Shown: positions 1-6,953, counted from the stretch's first letter. The stretch is 8,152 bases of DNA from Treponema sp. (GCA_024699205.1 JAILQA010000250.1:1-8152), one strand, 5' to 3'. The notes: a model not told the origin generated them from the sequence alone. Program-made: numbers and translations.

Positions 1-1025
1 AGTCCGAGTTCTTCATCAATTGTGGCTGTCTTTTTTTCCTGCTGAATATTATAACGGAAAAAGTCTGCAACCTGCTCCAGAAAATAACAGGTTTTGTCTG
101 CATTTTCCATCATTGCCAGCTGTGCACCCGTATTTAGCGTATTAAATAGAAAATGAGGATTAATCTGATTTTGCAAGGCACGCAACTGAGCGTCCGTATA
201 AAGAGCCTGCATTTCTATTTCTTTTTCCTTTAATTCTGCCTCGGTGTGAGCTTTTTCCCAGATTGTGTCGATATATTCACGAATACTGATAATCATTCGG
301 TCAAAGGCTGTACAGATACTTCCTATTTCGTCGTTTGTGTTTATATTAAAAAGCGGAACATCAAAATCGCGCTTTGAAACTCTATGTGCAACTGCCGAAA
401 TCTTCTTTAGCGGCTGAATTATTGTAGTGATTGAAAGGTAAAGAATTACAAGTGCAAGGAAAGCAAAAACAAAGAAGAAGAAAAATCCGACTTTTGTGGT
501 GTAAACGATATTATCGTGATTATTTTCGTATTTTTCCGCATTTTCCTGAAGGAGAAGCTTATTCAATTCCAGAAGCTGAGCAAGAAGAATATTATAGTTG
601 TCGGATGTTTTTTTGTAATAATAGGCAATTTCTTCGCTGTTGTTGGCTCGTCTGGCAGCTACGGCCTTTGAACTGTAGGTCACAAAGGAAAGAGCCAGCT
701 GATAAACAATGTATTCTTTTTGAACAACTTCATTTGTTGATGGCAGCTTCTGCATGTGCTGCATAAACTCTTCTACCTTTGCGCGGTTGGAATAAAAATT
801 GTCTATGCTTTCAAAAGTATGATAATTCAAATAGGTTTCGAGAGCCTTTTCGGTTTGCGCCAGGGTTTGAGAAAAATAGTTTAATTCTGTGTTTGAATTA
901 TAGGAATCACCGAGTATTTCTACAGAAGAAAAGGTCAACTTCATTGTAACAAGAAGAATAACAGACATAGCAATCAGGAAGGTAAAAACGCATAACATAA
1001 TGCGTCCTCTTAAACTTTTGTTCAT
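1..1025 (-). CDS. Sensor histidine kinase, LytS/YesM type (3' end beyond window)
   Basis: A membrane sensor kinase of the His_kinase (LytS/YesM) family; 341 codons are visible and the frame stays open to the window edge. A first membrane helix lies at about residues 7-28 and a second at about 179-200, so residues 30-178 form an extracytoplasmic, helix-rich sensor region. A HAMP linker follows (about 200-252, with the typical DEIG at 232-235), then a probable coiled coil. The phospho-acceptor motif NQINPHFLFN carries His291. The ATP-binding domain must lie beyond position 1. The ATG at 1025 has an AAGGAG site six bases upstream and overlaps the preceding stop codon as ATGA, so translation is likely coupled to the binding-protein gene. 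In this family the kinase normally signals to an AraC-type or LytTR response regulator encoded next door; none is visible here. The family call is firm; the ligand is unknown. Confidence 0.93.
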   Translation of the reverse strand, partial: MNKSLRGRIMLCVFTFLIAMSVILLVTMKLTFSSVEILGDSYNSNTELNYFSQTLAQTEKALETYLNYHTFESIDNFYSNRAKVEEFMQHMQKLPSTNEVVQKEYIVYQLALSFVTYSSKAVAARRANNSEEIAYYYKKTSDNYNILLAQLLELNKLLLQENAEKYENNHDNIVYTTKVGFFFFFVFAFLALVILYLSITTIIQPLKKISAVAHRVSKRDFDVPLFNINTNDEIGSICTAFDRMIISIREYIDTIWEKAHTEAELKEKEIEMQALYTDAQLRALQNQINPHFLFNTLNTGAQLAMMENADKTCYFLEQVADFFRYNIQQEKKTATIDEELG

Positions 1026-1990
1026 TTGCTGCTCCTTGTAATTTTTACGTCGGCAGCAATGTAACTGTTTGCATAACCTTTTTCTTTGTATTCAAAAAAC
1101 TCGCGAATTGCAGCTTCCCCGATTTTTTCAGGATCGAGAGCTATAAGTTCATTTATGATATTTTTTTCAAGATAAAGCTGGCAGGTTTCGTTTGTACCAA
1201 AACCGATGATTCCTATATTTTTATTATTTTCCTGATGAAGTTCGATTAGTGTTTGTACAACCTTGATAGTATTTTCTTCGGTAATGCAGACTAAGACAAG
1301 CTTTTCGTCAGCTGCATCGAGTTTTAAGTCTTCAGGCGTGATATTTTCTTTTACGGAATAAAGGATTTCTTCATATTCGCGCAGAACATCCTGAATACTG
1401 TTCATAAGTGAGCTGTAATTTATATTACTCATTGTATCTTCGCTGATGATTATGGCCCTTCCTTTTTTCTCTAATAAGGCAACTGCTTCATCACCAAGCT
1501 TTTTACCAAGCTCCCAGTAGCTGTTTCCTATAAAACTGATTTGCGGAAGATTGGGATTATACTGACCCGTCGTAACAATTGGTATTGGGTTTCCATCGTA
1601 GCGGGTTGGAGTTGAAATGTTATCGTAAGAAGAATCTATATAAGCAATTACGCAGTCTGCATTTACAAAAGAAGCATAGTCAAAAAGTGATTGTGACGAA
1701 ATCTCTTCTGCCTGCGAACGTGGAACATACAACTCAGCAACGGCATTATAAAAGGAACATACATTATTTGCGCCATCATAAACCTTTGAAAGGAAAAGTT
1801 CATTTTCGTAATTTCCGGTTACGATGATATGAAAATTACGGTTTTCGCTTAAAAGGTTTTTATCTGCAGCCTTTTTTGTATGTGCAGTCAGAAGATAATA
1901 AAAAATAGCCAGAGAAAGAATAGCCAGTATTGCAAAAAGAGTTATAAGAACAGGAAAAAAATGACCGGCACGTTTTTTAGGCTTTTCCAT
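1022..1990 (-). CDS. Membrane-anchored periplasmic sugar-binding-type protein
   Basis: A 322-residue protein with a basic N-terminus and one hydrophobic segment (about residues 10-35). There is no lipobox cysteine, so it is probably a signal anchor rather than a lipoprotein. The rest reads as a type I periplasmic-binding fold (RbsB/Peripla_BP_4 class): a beta-alpha start at FHIIVTGN (53-60), a hinge-like segment ISFIGNSYWELG (151-162), a second-lobe strand GRAIIIS (177-183), and IGIIGFGTNE (259-268). RbsB-like sugar binders have an aspartate after GF; this protein has GFGTNE, so the ligand site may differ. It lies directly before a sensor kinase (4-nt overlap) and no transporter genes are adjacent, so I infer a sensory rather than a transport role. 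I chose the ATG at 1990, which overlaps the clpA end by 14 nt; a TTG at 1996 is the alternative. No clear ribosome site is seen, which suggests translational coupling to clpA. Confidence 0.82.
   Translation of the reverse strand: MEKPKKRAGHFFPVLITLFAILAILSLAIFYYLLTAHTKKAADKNLLSENRNFHIIVTGNYENELFLSKVYDGANNVCSFYNAVAELYVPRSQAEEISSQSLFDYASFVNADCVIAYIDSSYDNISTPTRYDGNPIPIVTTGQYNPNLPQISFIGNSYWELGKKLGDEAVALLEKKGRAIIISEDTMSNINYSSLMNSIQDVLREYEEILYSVKENITPEDLKLDAADEKLVLVCITEENTIKVVQTLIELHQENNKNIGIIGFGTNETCQLYLEKNIINELIALDPEKIGEAAIREFFEYKEKGYANSYIAADVKITRSSK
1032..1037 (-). promoter_or_regulatory. Ribosome binding site of the sensor kinase gene
   Basis: AAGGAG on the minus strand, six bases before the ATG at 1025 and lying within the last codons of the binding-protein gene. 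It fixes the kinase start at the ATGA overlap. Confidence 0.8.
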
Positions 1991-4346
1991 ACTCAAAAAC
2001 TATTTTTTCTTTTTTATAATCTGCCGTGACAGAACCACCTTTTTCCAATTTTCCAAAGAGAACTTCATCAACAAGGGCATCTGCAAGTTTACTTTCGATT
2101 GTACGCGCCATATTTCTGGCTCCGAACTCTTTTGAATATCCCTGGTCTGTAAGATAGTCTACGCAATGGTCTGTAACTGTGAGCACAACTTTTTTTGCCT
2201 TCATTCGGTCTGCAAGCTTTTTAATTTCCTTGCGGCATACTTTCTGAACAACTTCGCGGCTAAGGTGATTGAATGGAATTACAGCATCAAGCCTGTTTCT
2301 GAACTCAGGAGGGAACTCGCGGTTTACGGCTTCATTTAAAGTAGCTTCATCACAATCAGCAATTGTAGAACCAAAGCCAATTCCCGGTTTTTCCATGTCG
2401 CGGGCACCTGCATTACTTGTCATAATTATTATGCAGTTTCTAAAATCGGCTTTACGTCCCTGATTATCAGTAAGAATACCATAATCCATTACCTGAAGAA
2501 GAATGTTGTAAATATCTTCGTGTGCTTTTTCTATTTCATCAAAAAGAACAATTGAGTTTGGATTTTTTCTTACATCTTTTGTAAGCTGTCCGCCTTCTTC
2601 AAAGCCAACGTATCCTGGTGGTGAACCAACAAGACGGCTTACAGAATGCTTTTCCTGATATTCACTCATATCATAACGGAGAAGAGGTTCATGCAAGATT
2701 TGTGAAAGGGTTCTTGCGAGTTCAGTTTTTCCACAACCGGTTGGACCTACAAAAAGATAGCAGGCTTCTGGTTTGTCTGGATTGCGGAAACCGGCGCGTG
2801 CACGTTTTACTGCTTTACCCAAAGTAACAATTGCTTTTTCCTGACCGAAAATATCAGCACGCATATTATCTTCGATGAACTGCAGCTGTTCTTTTTCGTC
2901 ACCGGCAACAACATCAATAGGAAGCTTTGCTATTTTTGCAGTAACCTTGCGGATGATTGCAGAAGAAACCTGAAAAGCTTTTTCTGATTCAACCAGCTCT
3001 TTTGCATTTCCGTTAAAGCCACCGGTTTTTGTTATGTAAAGGAAGGCTCCTGCTTCATCAATAATATCAATTGCTTTATCTGGAAGTCTGCGGTCTGGAA
3101 GATACTGAATTGACAAATCAACGGCAGATTCAATTGCAGAAGGCGCATATTTTACATGATGATAAGTTTCGTATTTCTGCTGCAAGCCTTTGAGAATCTT
3201 TACTGTTTCGTCTCTAGTAGGCTCATTTATATCAACCTTCTGGAAACGTCTTGCAAGTGCACGGTCTTTTTCAAAATGTGCTGTGTATTCTTCAAAGGTT
3301 GTAGAACCAATGATTCTTATGCTTCCGTCTGCAAGGGCTGGTTTTAAAAGATTTGCGGCATCCATAGAACTGTTGCCGTTGGTTCCAGCTCCCATTATCA
3401 TGTGGATTTCGTCTATAAAAAGAATTGATTTTTTCTTCTGTTGTAATTCTTCTATGATTGAATGAAGTCGCTCTTCAAAATCACCGCGGAACTTTGAACC
3501 TGCAAGCAAAAGTCCTAGGTCCAGACTGTAAATTGTAAAATCTTTAAGGGCCTTTGGAACTTTGTTGTCTACAATTCTTTGAGCAAGTCCGTAGGTTATG
3601 GCTGTTTTTCCAACGCCGGCATCTCCTACATGGAGAGGATTATTTTTTGTACGGCGGCAGAGAATCTGAATTGTACGTTCAAGTTCTTCTTCACGACCAA
3701 TTAAAGTATCAAACTTACCTTTTTTTGCCATTTCTGTAAGATTTACGGCAAAGCGGTCTAAACCACCTTCGTTATTTGAGGTTAGTCCTTCCGGGAATTG
3801 AGGATTTTGTGGTTTTTTGCCGGCATTTGTGGCTGTTTTTTGAGCCGCTCCTGCCCCGTGAACACCCTTTACCCGACTGATGGTTTCTAAAAGTTTATAG
3901 TGTTCAACTCCGCTGTTTTTAAGATAATAGGAACAATAATTGCGGTTTTCTTCGAACATGCTTACAAGAACATCTGTAATATCAATAACTTCTGATTCGC
4001 TTGTAATGCAGTGGAAAACAGCTCTGTTCATAACAGCCTGAAAACCTGCGGATTCCAGCGGTCCTGATATAAAATCTGGATTTGCTTCCTGACAGATTAC
4101 AGGGATTTTATTTGCAAGATGGTCTGTAAGTGCTTCTTTTAACTGGTAGCAGTTACTTCCGCTTTCTGCAAGAATATGGCATACAAAATCATCTGCCATG
4201 GCAACAGCAAGTACATGCTCAGGCGTAAAAAATTGATGGTGAGATTTTTTTGCCTCGTTTAAAGAGTCTGCAAGTATTTTTGTAAGCATAGGGCTTACTT
4301 TCATCTGGCGAACGATACCTTTTTGCTGGTCGTTTTGTTTACTCAA
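1977..4346 (-). CDS. clpA: ATP-dependent Clp protease ATP-binding subunit ClpA
   Basis: A cytoplasmic AAA+ unfoldase that threads substrates into ClpP; 789 residues, close to the usual ~760. An N-terminal Clp repeat domain spans about 15-160, then an Ala/Gly/Asn-rich linker. AAA+ ring D1 has Walker A GDAGVGKT (Lys247) and Walker B IDEIH (Asp312, Glu313). D2 has GPTGCGKT (Lys540) and FDEIEKA (Asp603, Glu604). A ClpP-docking loop, GIGFGS (Ile656-Gly657-Phe658), precedes the FRNRLD motif. There is no ClpB-type middle coiled coil or ClpC-type insert, and clpS sits directly upstream, so ClpA fits best. The start is a TTG at 4346, inside the end of clpS, with GAGGG six bases upstream; the ATG at 4304 (codon 15) is the alternative and matches where many homologues begin. 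clpP is not in the window. Confidence 0.96.
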   Translation of the reverse strand: MSKQNDQQKGIVRQMKVSPMLTKILADSLNEAKKSHHQFFTPEHVLAVAMADDFVCHILAESGSNCYQLKEALTDHLANKIPVICQEANPDFISGPLESAGFQAVMNRAVFHCITSESEVIDITDVLVSMFEENRNYCSYYLKNSGVEHYKLLETISRVKGVHGAGAAQKTATNAGKKPQNPQFPEGLTSNNEGGLDRFAVNLTEMAKKGKFDTLIGREEELERTIQILCRRTKNNPLHVGDAGVGKTAITYGLAQRIVDNKVPKALKDFTIYSLDLGLLLAGSKFRGDFEERLHSIIEELQQKKKSILFIDEIHMIMGAGTNGNSSMDAANLLKPALADGSIRIIGSTTFEEYTAHFEKDRALARRFQKVDINEPTRDETVKILKGLQQKYETYHHVKYAPSAIESAVDLSIQYLPDRRLPDKAIDIIDEAGAFLYITKTGGFNGNAKELVESEKAFQVSSAIIRKVTAKIAKLPIDVVAGDEKEQLQFIEDNMRADIFGQEKAIVTLGKAVKRARAGFRNPDKPEACYLFVGPTGCGKTELARTLSQILHEPLLRYDMSEYQEKHSVSRLVGSPPGYVGFEEGGQLTKDVRKNPNSIVLFDEIEKAHEDIYNILLQVMDYGILTDNQGRKADFRNCIIIMTSNAGARDMEKPGIGFGSTIADCDEATLNEAVNREFPPEFRNRLDAVIPFNHLSREVVQKVCRKEIKKLADRMKAKKVVLTVTDHCVDYLTDQGYSKEFGARNMARTIESKLADALVDEVLFGKLEKGGSVTADYKKEKIVFEYGKA

Positions 4347-4653
4347 TTTCTACCCTCAATGGAAAACCATTTTTTTTGGCAATGGCCTTGGTCAGGTTAG
4401 TTCTTGAAACTGCAATGTCGTATGTATAGATTCCTACAACAGCGGAGCCTTTCTGGTGAACCGTCTGCATAATTAATTCGGCTTCGTCATGTGATTTGTT
4501 GAATATCGAAACAAGAACATCTACTACAAAATCCATTGTCGTGTAATCATCATTATAGAAAACAACACGTTTTTCTGGCGGAAGTTCAAATGAGGTGTCT
4601 TCAGCAATTCCGCTGGATGGTGTGTTTTGTGTCTGATTAAATAAATCACTCAT
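4339..4653 (-). CDS. clpS: ATP-dependent Clp protease adaptor ClpS
   Basis: A 104-residue adaptor that binds proteins with bulky hydrophobic N-termini (N-end rule) and hands them to ClpA. The N-terminal 25 residues are polar and flexible, as expected for the part engaged by the unfoldase. The core motif VFYNDDYTTMDFVVDVL holds the known substrate-pocket residues Asn34, Asp35, Asp36 and Met40, and His66 in VHQKG. By eye the numbering matches E. coli ClpS exactly. The C-terminal part GIYTYDIA is also typical. I chose the ATG at 4653: an upstream TTG (4695) would lie within the promoter region and add a non-conserved extension. No Shine-Dalgarno site precedes the ATG, and the promoter position predicts a leaderless message. 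The gene leads the operon and overlaps clpA by 8 nt. Confidence 0.96.
   Translation of the reverse strand: MSDLFNQTQNTPSSGIAEDTSFELPPEKRVVFYNDDYTTMDFVVDVLVSIFNKSHDEAELIMQTVHQKGSAVVGIYTYDIAVSRTNLTKAIAKKNGFPLRVEIE
4353..4357 (-). promoter_or_regulatory. Ribosome binding site deciding the clpA TTG start
   Basis: GAGGG on the minus strand, six bases before the TTG at 4346 and inside the last codons of clpS. It is the main support for the TTG start over the ATG at codon 15, which has only a weaker AAAGG about 11 bases upstream. Confidence 0.6.
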
Positions 4654-4659
4654 AGCTAT

Positions 4660-4688
4660 AATATAACGATAAAATTGCAAATTGACAA
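4660..4688 (-). promoter_or_regulatory. Promoter of the clpS-clpA-sensor operon, predicted leaderless
   Basis: On the minus strand, TTGTCA (4683-4688) and TATATT (4660-4665) are separated by exactly 17 bp, a near-consensus sigma-70-type promoter. The six bases ATAGCT follow the -10 box and then comes the clpS ATG at 4653, so the expected +1 is the A of the start codon. An alternative -10 (TATTAT, 4658-4663) would place the start slightly further into the gene. Confidence 0.72.
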
Positions 4689-4765
4689 CAATCAACTAAA
4701 AATAAGAAAAACAGTTGAAATTGCGCGTCCTTAAAAAGTCTGGTACTGCGGTGTTCTTCGGACCA

Positions 4766-4794
4766 TTGTATTTTTTTATACAATTTTATTATAA
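4766..4794 (+). promoter_or_regulatory. Inverted repeat / possible second promoter in the divergent spacer
   Basis: TTGTAT (4766-4771), six T, then ATACAA (4778-4783) form a perfect 6-bp inverted repeat. The left arm could also serve as a -35 box, with TTATAA (4789-4794) 17 bp downstream as a -10. It lies about 100 bp upstream of both divergent start codons, where an operator would be plausible. The low complexity of the sequence makes chance a real alternative. Confidence 0.35.
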
Positions 4795-4802
4795 ATTTTT
4801 AC

Positions 4803-4831
4803 TTTGATTTTAATCGCATGGATTTTATAAT
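4803..4831 (+). promoter_or_regulatory. Probable promoter of the alcohol dehydrogenase gene
   Basis: A perfect TATAAT -10 box (4826-4831) has TTTGAT (4803-4808, 17-bp spacer) or TTGATT (4804-4809, 16-bp spacer) upstream. Transcription would start near 4838, giving a leader of about 28 nt that contains the AAGGAG ribosome site. Confidence 0.6.
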
Positions 4832-4849
4832 TTTTCTTATAACTAACCT

Positions 4850-4855
4850 AAGGAG
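4850..4855 (+). promoter_or_regulatory. Ribosome binding site of the alcohol dehydrogenase gene
   Basis: AAGGAG ten bases before the ATG at 4866. It rules out the in-frame ATG at 4818, which has no such site and would add a hydrophobic, non-conserved extension lying across the promoter. Confidence 0.85.
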
Positions 4856-4865
4856 TATTTTTTAT

Positions 4866-6041
4866 ATGGATAATTTTACATTTTATTCACCTACATATTT
4901 TGCATTTGGAAAGGGAATGGAAGCTAAGGCTGGAGAGCTGGTAAAAAGATTTGGCGGAAGCAAGGTTCTGATTCATTTTGGTGGCGGTTCGGTTGTAAGG
5001 TCTGGGCTTTTGGAGCGTGTAGAATTATCTCTTAAAGAGGCTAAAATTGATTTTATAAAGCTGGGCGGTGTAAAGCCAAACCCAAGAAGCGGGCTTGTTT
5101 ATGAAGGAATAGAATTGTGCCGTAATGAAAAGGTTGATTTTATTCTTGCTGTTGGTGGCGGTTCTGTAATTGATTCTGCCAAAGCTATTGCGGCTGGGAC
5201 AATTTATGACGGTGATTTCTGGGATTTTTATGAAGGAAAACCTGTTACAAATGCCTTGCCGGTCGCTACTGTTTTGACAATTGCTGCTGCCGGTAGTGAA
5301 GGAAGTCCTGACAGTGTAATCACAAAAGAAGAAGGAATGTTCAAACGCGGTGCAAGCGGTGAAGCTTTACGTCCAAAGTTTTCTATTTTGAATCCTGAAC
5401 TTACACAGACTTTGCCGGCTTATCAGACAGCTTGTGGAATTACAGATATTATGGCTCACCTTTACGAACGTTATCTTACAAACTCTACTGATGTTGAAGT
5501 TACAGACCGCGTAATCGAAGCTTTACTTTTGACAATGAAAAACGAAGGTCCTAAGGTTATAGCAGATCCAAATGATTATCAGGCAAGGGCAAATATTATG
5601 TGGGCTGGAATGCTTGCTCATAATAATTGTGCAGGTGTGGGCCGAAGCCAGGACTGGTCAAGTCACTGTATTGAGCACGAACTTTCTGCTTTGTATGATT
5701 GCGCTCATGGTGCGGGGCTTGCAGTAGTTATGCCTGCTGTATTTACTTACAACTTAAATCATAATGTTATGAGATTTGCTCAGGCTGCGGTACGTGTCTG
5801 GGGCTGCGAAATGGATTTTGAACATCCTGAAAATACGGCAAAAGCAGGAATTAAGGCTTTGCAGAACTTTTTAGTTTCAATAGGAATGCCAAAGAATTTT
5901 GCTGAACTTGGTGCAAATCCTGCTGATATTGAAAAGCTTGCTCATACTGCCTGCTACGGAAACGGCGGTGACGGTCATGTTTATGGCTTTGTAAAGCTTG
6001 AGCAGAAGGATGTTGAGAATATTTATAAATTAATGGTTTAA
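4866..6041 (+). CDS. Iron/zinc-dependent alcohol dehydrogenase, YqhD/butanol dehydrogenase-like
   Basis: A 391-residue member of the group III (iron-type) alcohol dehydrogenases, closest by motif to YqhD and clostridial NADPH butanol dehydrogenases, which reduce aldehydes to alcohols in the cytoplasm. Seen in order: GGGSVVRSGL (39-48); the cofactor motif AVGGGSVIDSAKAIA (95-109); AAGSEGSPDSVIT (141-153); and the metal ligands Asp194 and His198 (GITDIMAH), His267 (DWSSHCIEHEL) and His281 (DCAHGAG). This ligand numbering equals that of E. coli YqhD as I recall it. The first gene of the rightward group, it is followed 59 nt later by an SDR gene with no terminator between, so the two are probably co-transcribed. 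Substrate cannot be read from sequence; aldehyde detoxification or fermentative alcohol formation are both reasonable. Confidence 0.92.
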   Translation: MDNFTFYSPTYFAFGKGMEAKAGELVKRFGGSKVLIHFGGGSVVRSGLLERVELSLKEAKIDFIKLGGVKPNPRSGLVYEGIELCRNEKVDFILAVGGGSVIDSAKAIAAGTIYDGDFWDFYEGKPVTNALPVATVLTIAAAGSEGSPDSVITKEEGMFKRGASGEALRPKFSILNPELTQTLPAYQTACGITDIMAHLYERYLTNSTDVEVTDRVIEALLLTMKNEGPKVIADPNDYQARANIMWAGMLAHNNCAGVGRSQDWSSHCIEHELSALYDCAHGAGLAVVMPAVFTYNLNHNVMRFAQAAVRVWGCEMDFEHPENTAKAGIKALQNFLVSIGMPKNFAELGANPADIEKLAHTACYGNGGDGHVYGFVKLEQKDVENIYKLMV

Positions 6042-6042
6042 C

Positions 6043-6077
6043 AATTCATAATTCATAATGCATAATTCATAATTCAT
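6043..6077 (+). repeat. Five-copy heptamer tandem repeat (AATTCAT)
   Basis: Five contiguous 7-bp units begin one base after the alcohol dehydrogenase stop: four AATTCAT and one central AATGCAT (6057-6063). A further AATTTTT resembles a decayed sixth unit. The array fills most of the spacer and ends 12 bases before the SDR ribosome site. Heptamer arrays of this kind can gain or lose units by slippage. Confidence 0.9.
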
Positions 6078-6089
6078 AATTTTTTGTGT

Positions 6090-6093
6090 GGAG
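6090..6093 (+). promoter_or_regulatory. Ribosome binding site of the SDR gene
   Basis: GGAG seven bases before the ATG at 6101. It supports that start over the GTG at 6086, which lies upstream of and would span the site. Confidence 0.75.
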
Positions 6094-6100
6094 AATAACT

Positions 6101-6853
6101 ATGGTAGATGTAAAAGGTAAATGGTGTTTTATAACTGGTGCTAGTAGAGGAATCGGAAAGCTTTCGGCTGAGTTTATGGCTGAGCAGGGAGCTAATTTAA
6201 TTCTTCATAGTCGTGATAAAAGTCATACTACAGAGCTGGCAAAAACACTTGAAGCAAAAGGTGTTGAAGTAAAGCAGGTTAGTGCAGAGCTTTCTGATTT
6301 GGATGCTGTTGAAAAAATGCTTAAAGAAATTGACTCTTTTGGTGTGAATGTTGAAATCGTTTTGAATAATGCTGGACTTCAGATTGCTTACAGAAACGAA
6401 TATTTTAAGACTCCGGTTAGTGATTATACAGAAAGCTTTAAAATCAATACTATTGCGCCGGCTATGATTTGCTATCATTTTATGCCAAAGATGATTGCAA
6501 ATGGCTTTGGTCGTATTCTGAATACTACAAGTGGAATTGCGCTGGAACCTCAGCAGGCAGGTTATTCTGCAAGTAAAGCGGCTCTTGATAAAATCACAAT
6601 TGACTTGGGAAGCACGGTGCAGGGAACTGATGTAATGATTAATCTTACTGACCCGGGCTGGTGCAGAACAGACTTGGGCGGAAGTCATGCTCCTAATGCT
6701 CCCGAAAGCGCAATTCCTGGTATTGTTGTCGGCGCCTTTGTTGATGACAAAAAATCTGGACGTAATCTTGGAGCCCAGAACTTTGCGGGAATGACTTTGG
6801 AAGCAGCAGTTGCTAAGGCAGAAAAAGAGTTCGACAGTCCATACAAGAGATAA
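6101..6853 (+). CDS. Short-chain dehydrogenase/reductase (SDR family)
   Basis: A 250-residue classical SDR, the usual length. It shows the Rossmann glycine motif TGASRGIG (12-19), an arginine in LHSRDK (Arg38) that suggests NADP(H), the NNAG motif (89-92), Asn116 in KINTIAP, Ser144 in NTTSG, and the catalytic pair Tyr155/Lys159 in YSASK. DPGWCRTDLGG (184-194) is the usual segment after the active site. Ser144 stands 11 residues before Tyr155 rather than the common 13, so the intervening loop is shortened by about two residues; Thr142 stands at the classical position. The substrate is not identifiable. Its place 59 nt behind an aldehyde/alcohol-type dehydrogenase suggests a related carbonyl reduction, which is inference only. 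Confidence 0.92.
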   Translation: MVDVKGKWCFITGASRGIGKLSAEFMAEQGANLILHSRDKSHTTELAKTLEAKGVEVKQVSAELSDLDAVEKMLKEIDSFGVNVEIVLNNAGLQIAYRNEYFKTPVSDYTESFKINTIAPAMICYHFMPKMIANGFGRILNTTSGIALEPQQAGYSASKAALDKITIDLGSTVQGTDVMINLTDPGWCRTDLGGSHAPNAPESAIPGIVVGAFVDDKKSGRNLGAQNFAGMTLEAAVAKAEKEFDSPYKR

Positions 6854-6884
6854 TTACGAATAAAAGATACAGAATTGAAAATCT

Positions 6885-6948
6885 AAAACTGTGGTATAAG
6901 TTGATCTCGATACCCTGTGTGAGGTTGCAAGAAAGCCACAGTTTTTTT
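6885..6948 (+). terminator. Long-loop hairpin with T-run after the SDR gene
   Basis: AAAACTGTGG (6885-6894) pairs perfectly over 10 bp with CCACAGTTTT (6936-6945), and the T-run extends to 6948, as in an intrinsic terminator. The loop is unusually long (41 nt) and can itself pair GGTAT (6893-6897) with ATACC (6910-6914). The right half contains both promoter boxes of the phosphatase gene. It could be a weak terminator, a regulatory RNA element, or both. Confidence 0.5.
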
Positions 6949-6953
6949 ATAAT
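6925..6953 (+). promoter_or_regulatory. Promoter of the HAD phosphatase gene, predicted leaderless
   Basis: TTGCAA (6925-6930) and a perfect TATAAT (6948-6953) are separated by exactly 17 bp. Seven bases (CTTTTTC) lie between the -10 box and the ATG at 6961, so +1 should fall at 6960 or 6961. No Shine-Dalgarno sequence is present. Confidence 0.7.

Noticed and set aside
431..766. Plus-strand 111-codon open frame
   Set aside because: It lies antisense to the sensor domain of the kinase, has a biased, low-complexity Arg/Cys/Leu composition and no ribosome site, and the opposite strand carries recognisable HAMP and kinase motifs.
4696..4765. Heat-shock operator or sigma-32-type promoter upstream of clpS
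   Set aside because: No CIRCE-like (TTAGCACTC) or sigma-32-like elements are visible; the stretch between the clpS promoter and the dyad at 4766 shows nothing I can name.
4818..4865. Upstream in-frame ATG extending the alcohol dehydrogenase by 16 residues
   Set aside because: It would overlap the TATAAT box and adds a hydrophobic stretch foreign to this cytoplasmic family; the AAGGAG site points to the ATG at 4866.
6043..6077. CRISPR-like array
   Set aside because: The units are 7 bp and contiguous with no spacers; this is a simple tandem repeat.
6197..6688. Minus-strand 163-codon open frame
   Set aside because: It is antisense to the SDR core, which has all the family motifs. The reverse frame shows no recognisable domain and lacks a ribosome site.
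6885..6948. Known riboswitch class
   Set aside because: I could not match the loop to the conserved core of any riboswitch I know, and the downstream promoter overlaps the stem, which argues against ligand control of the phosphatase by this leader.
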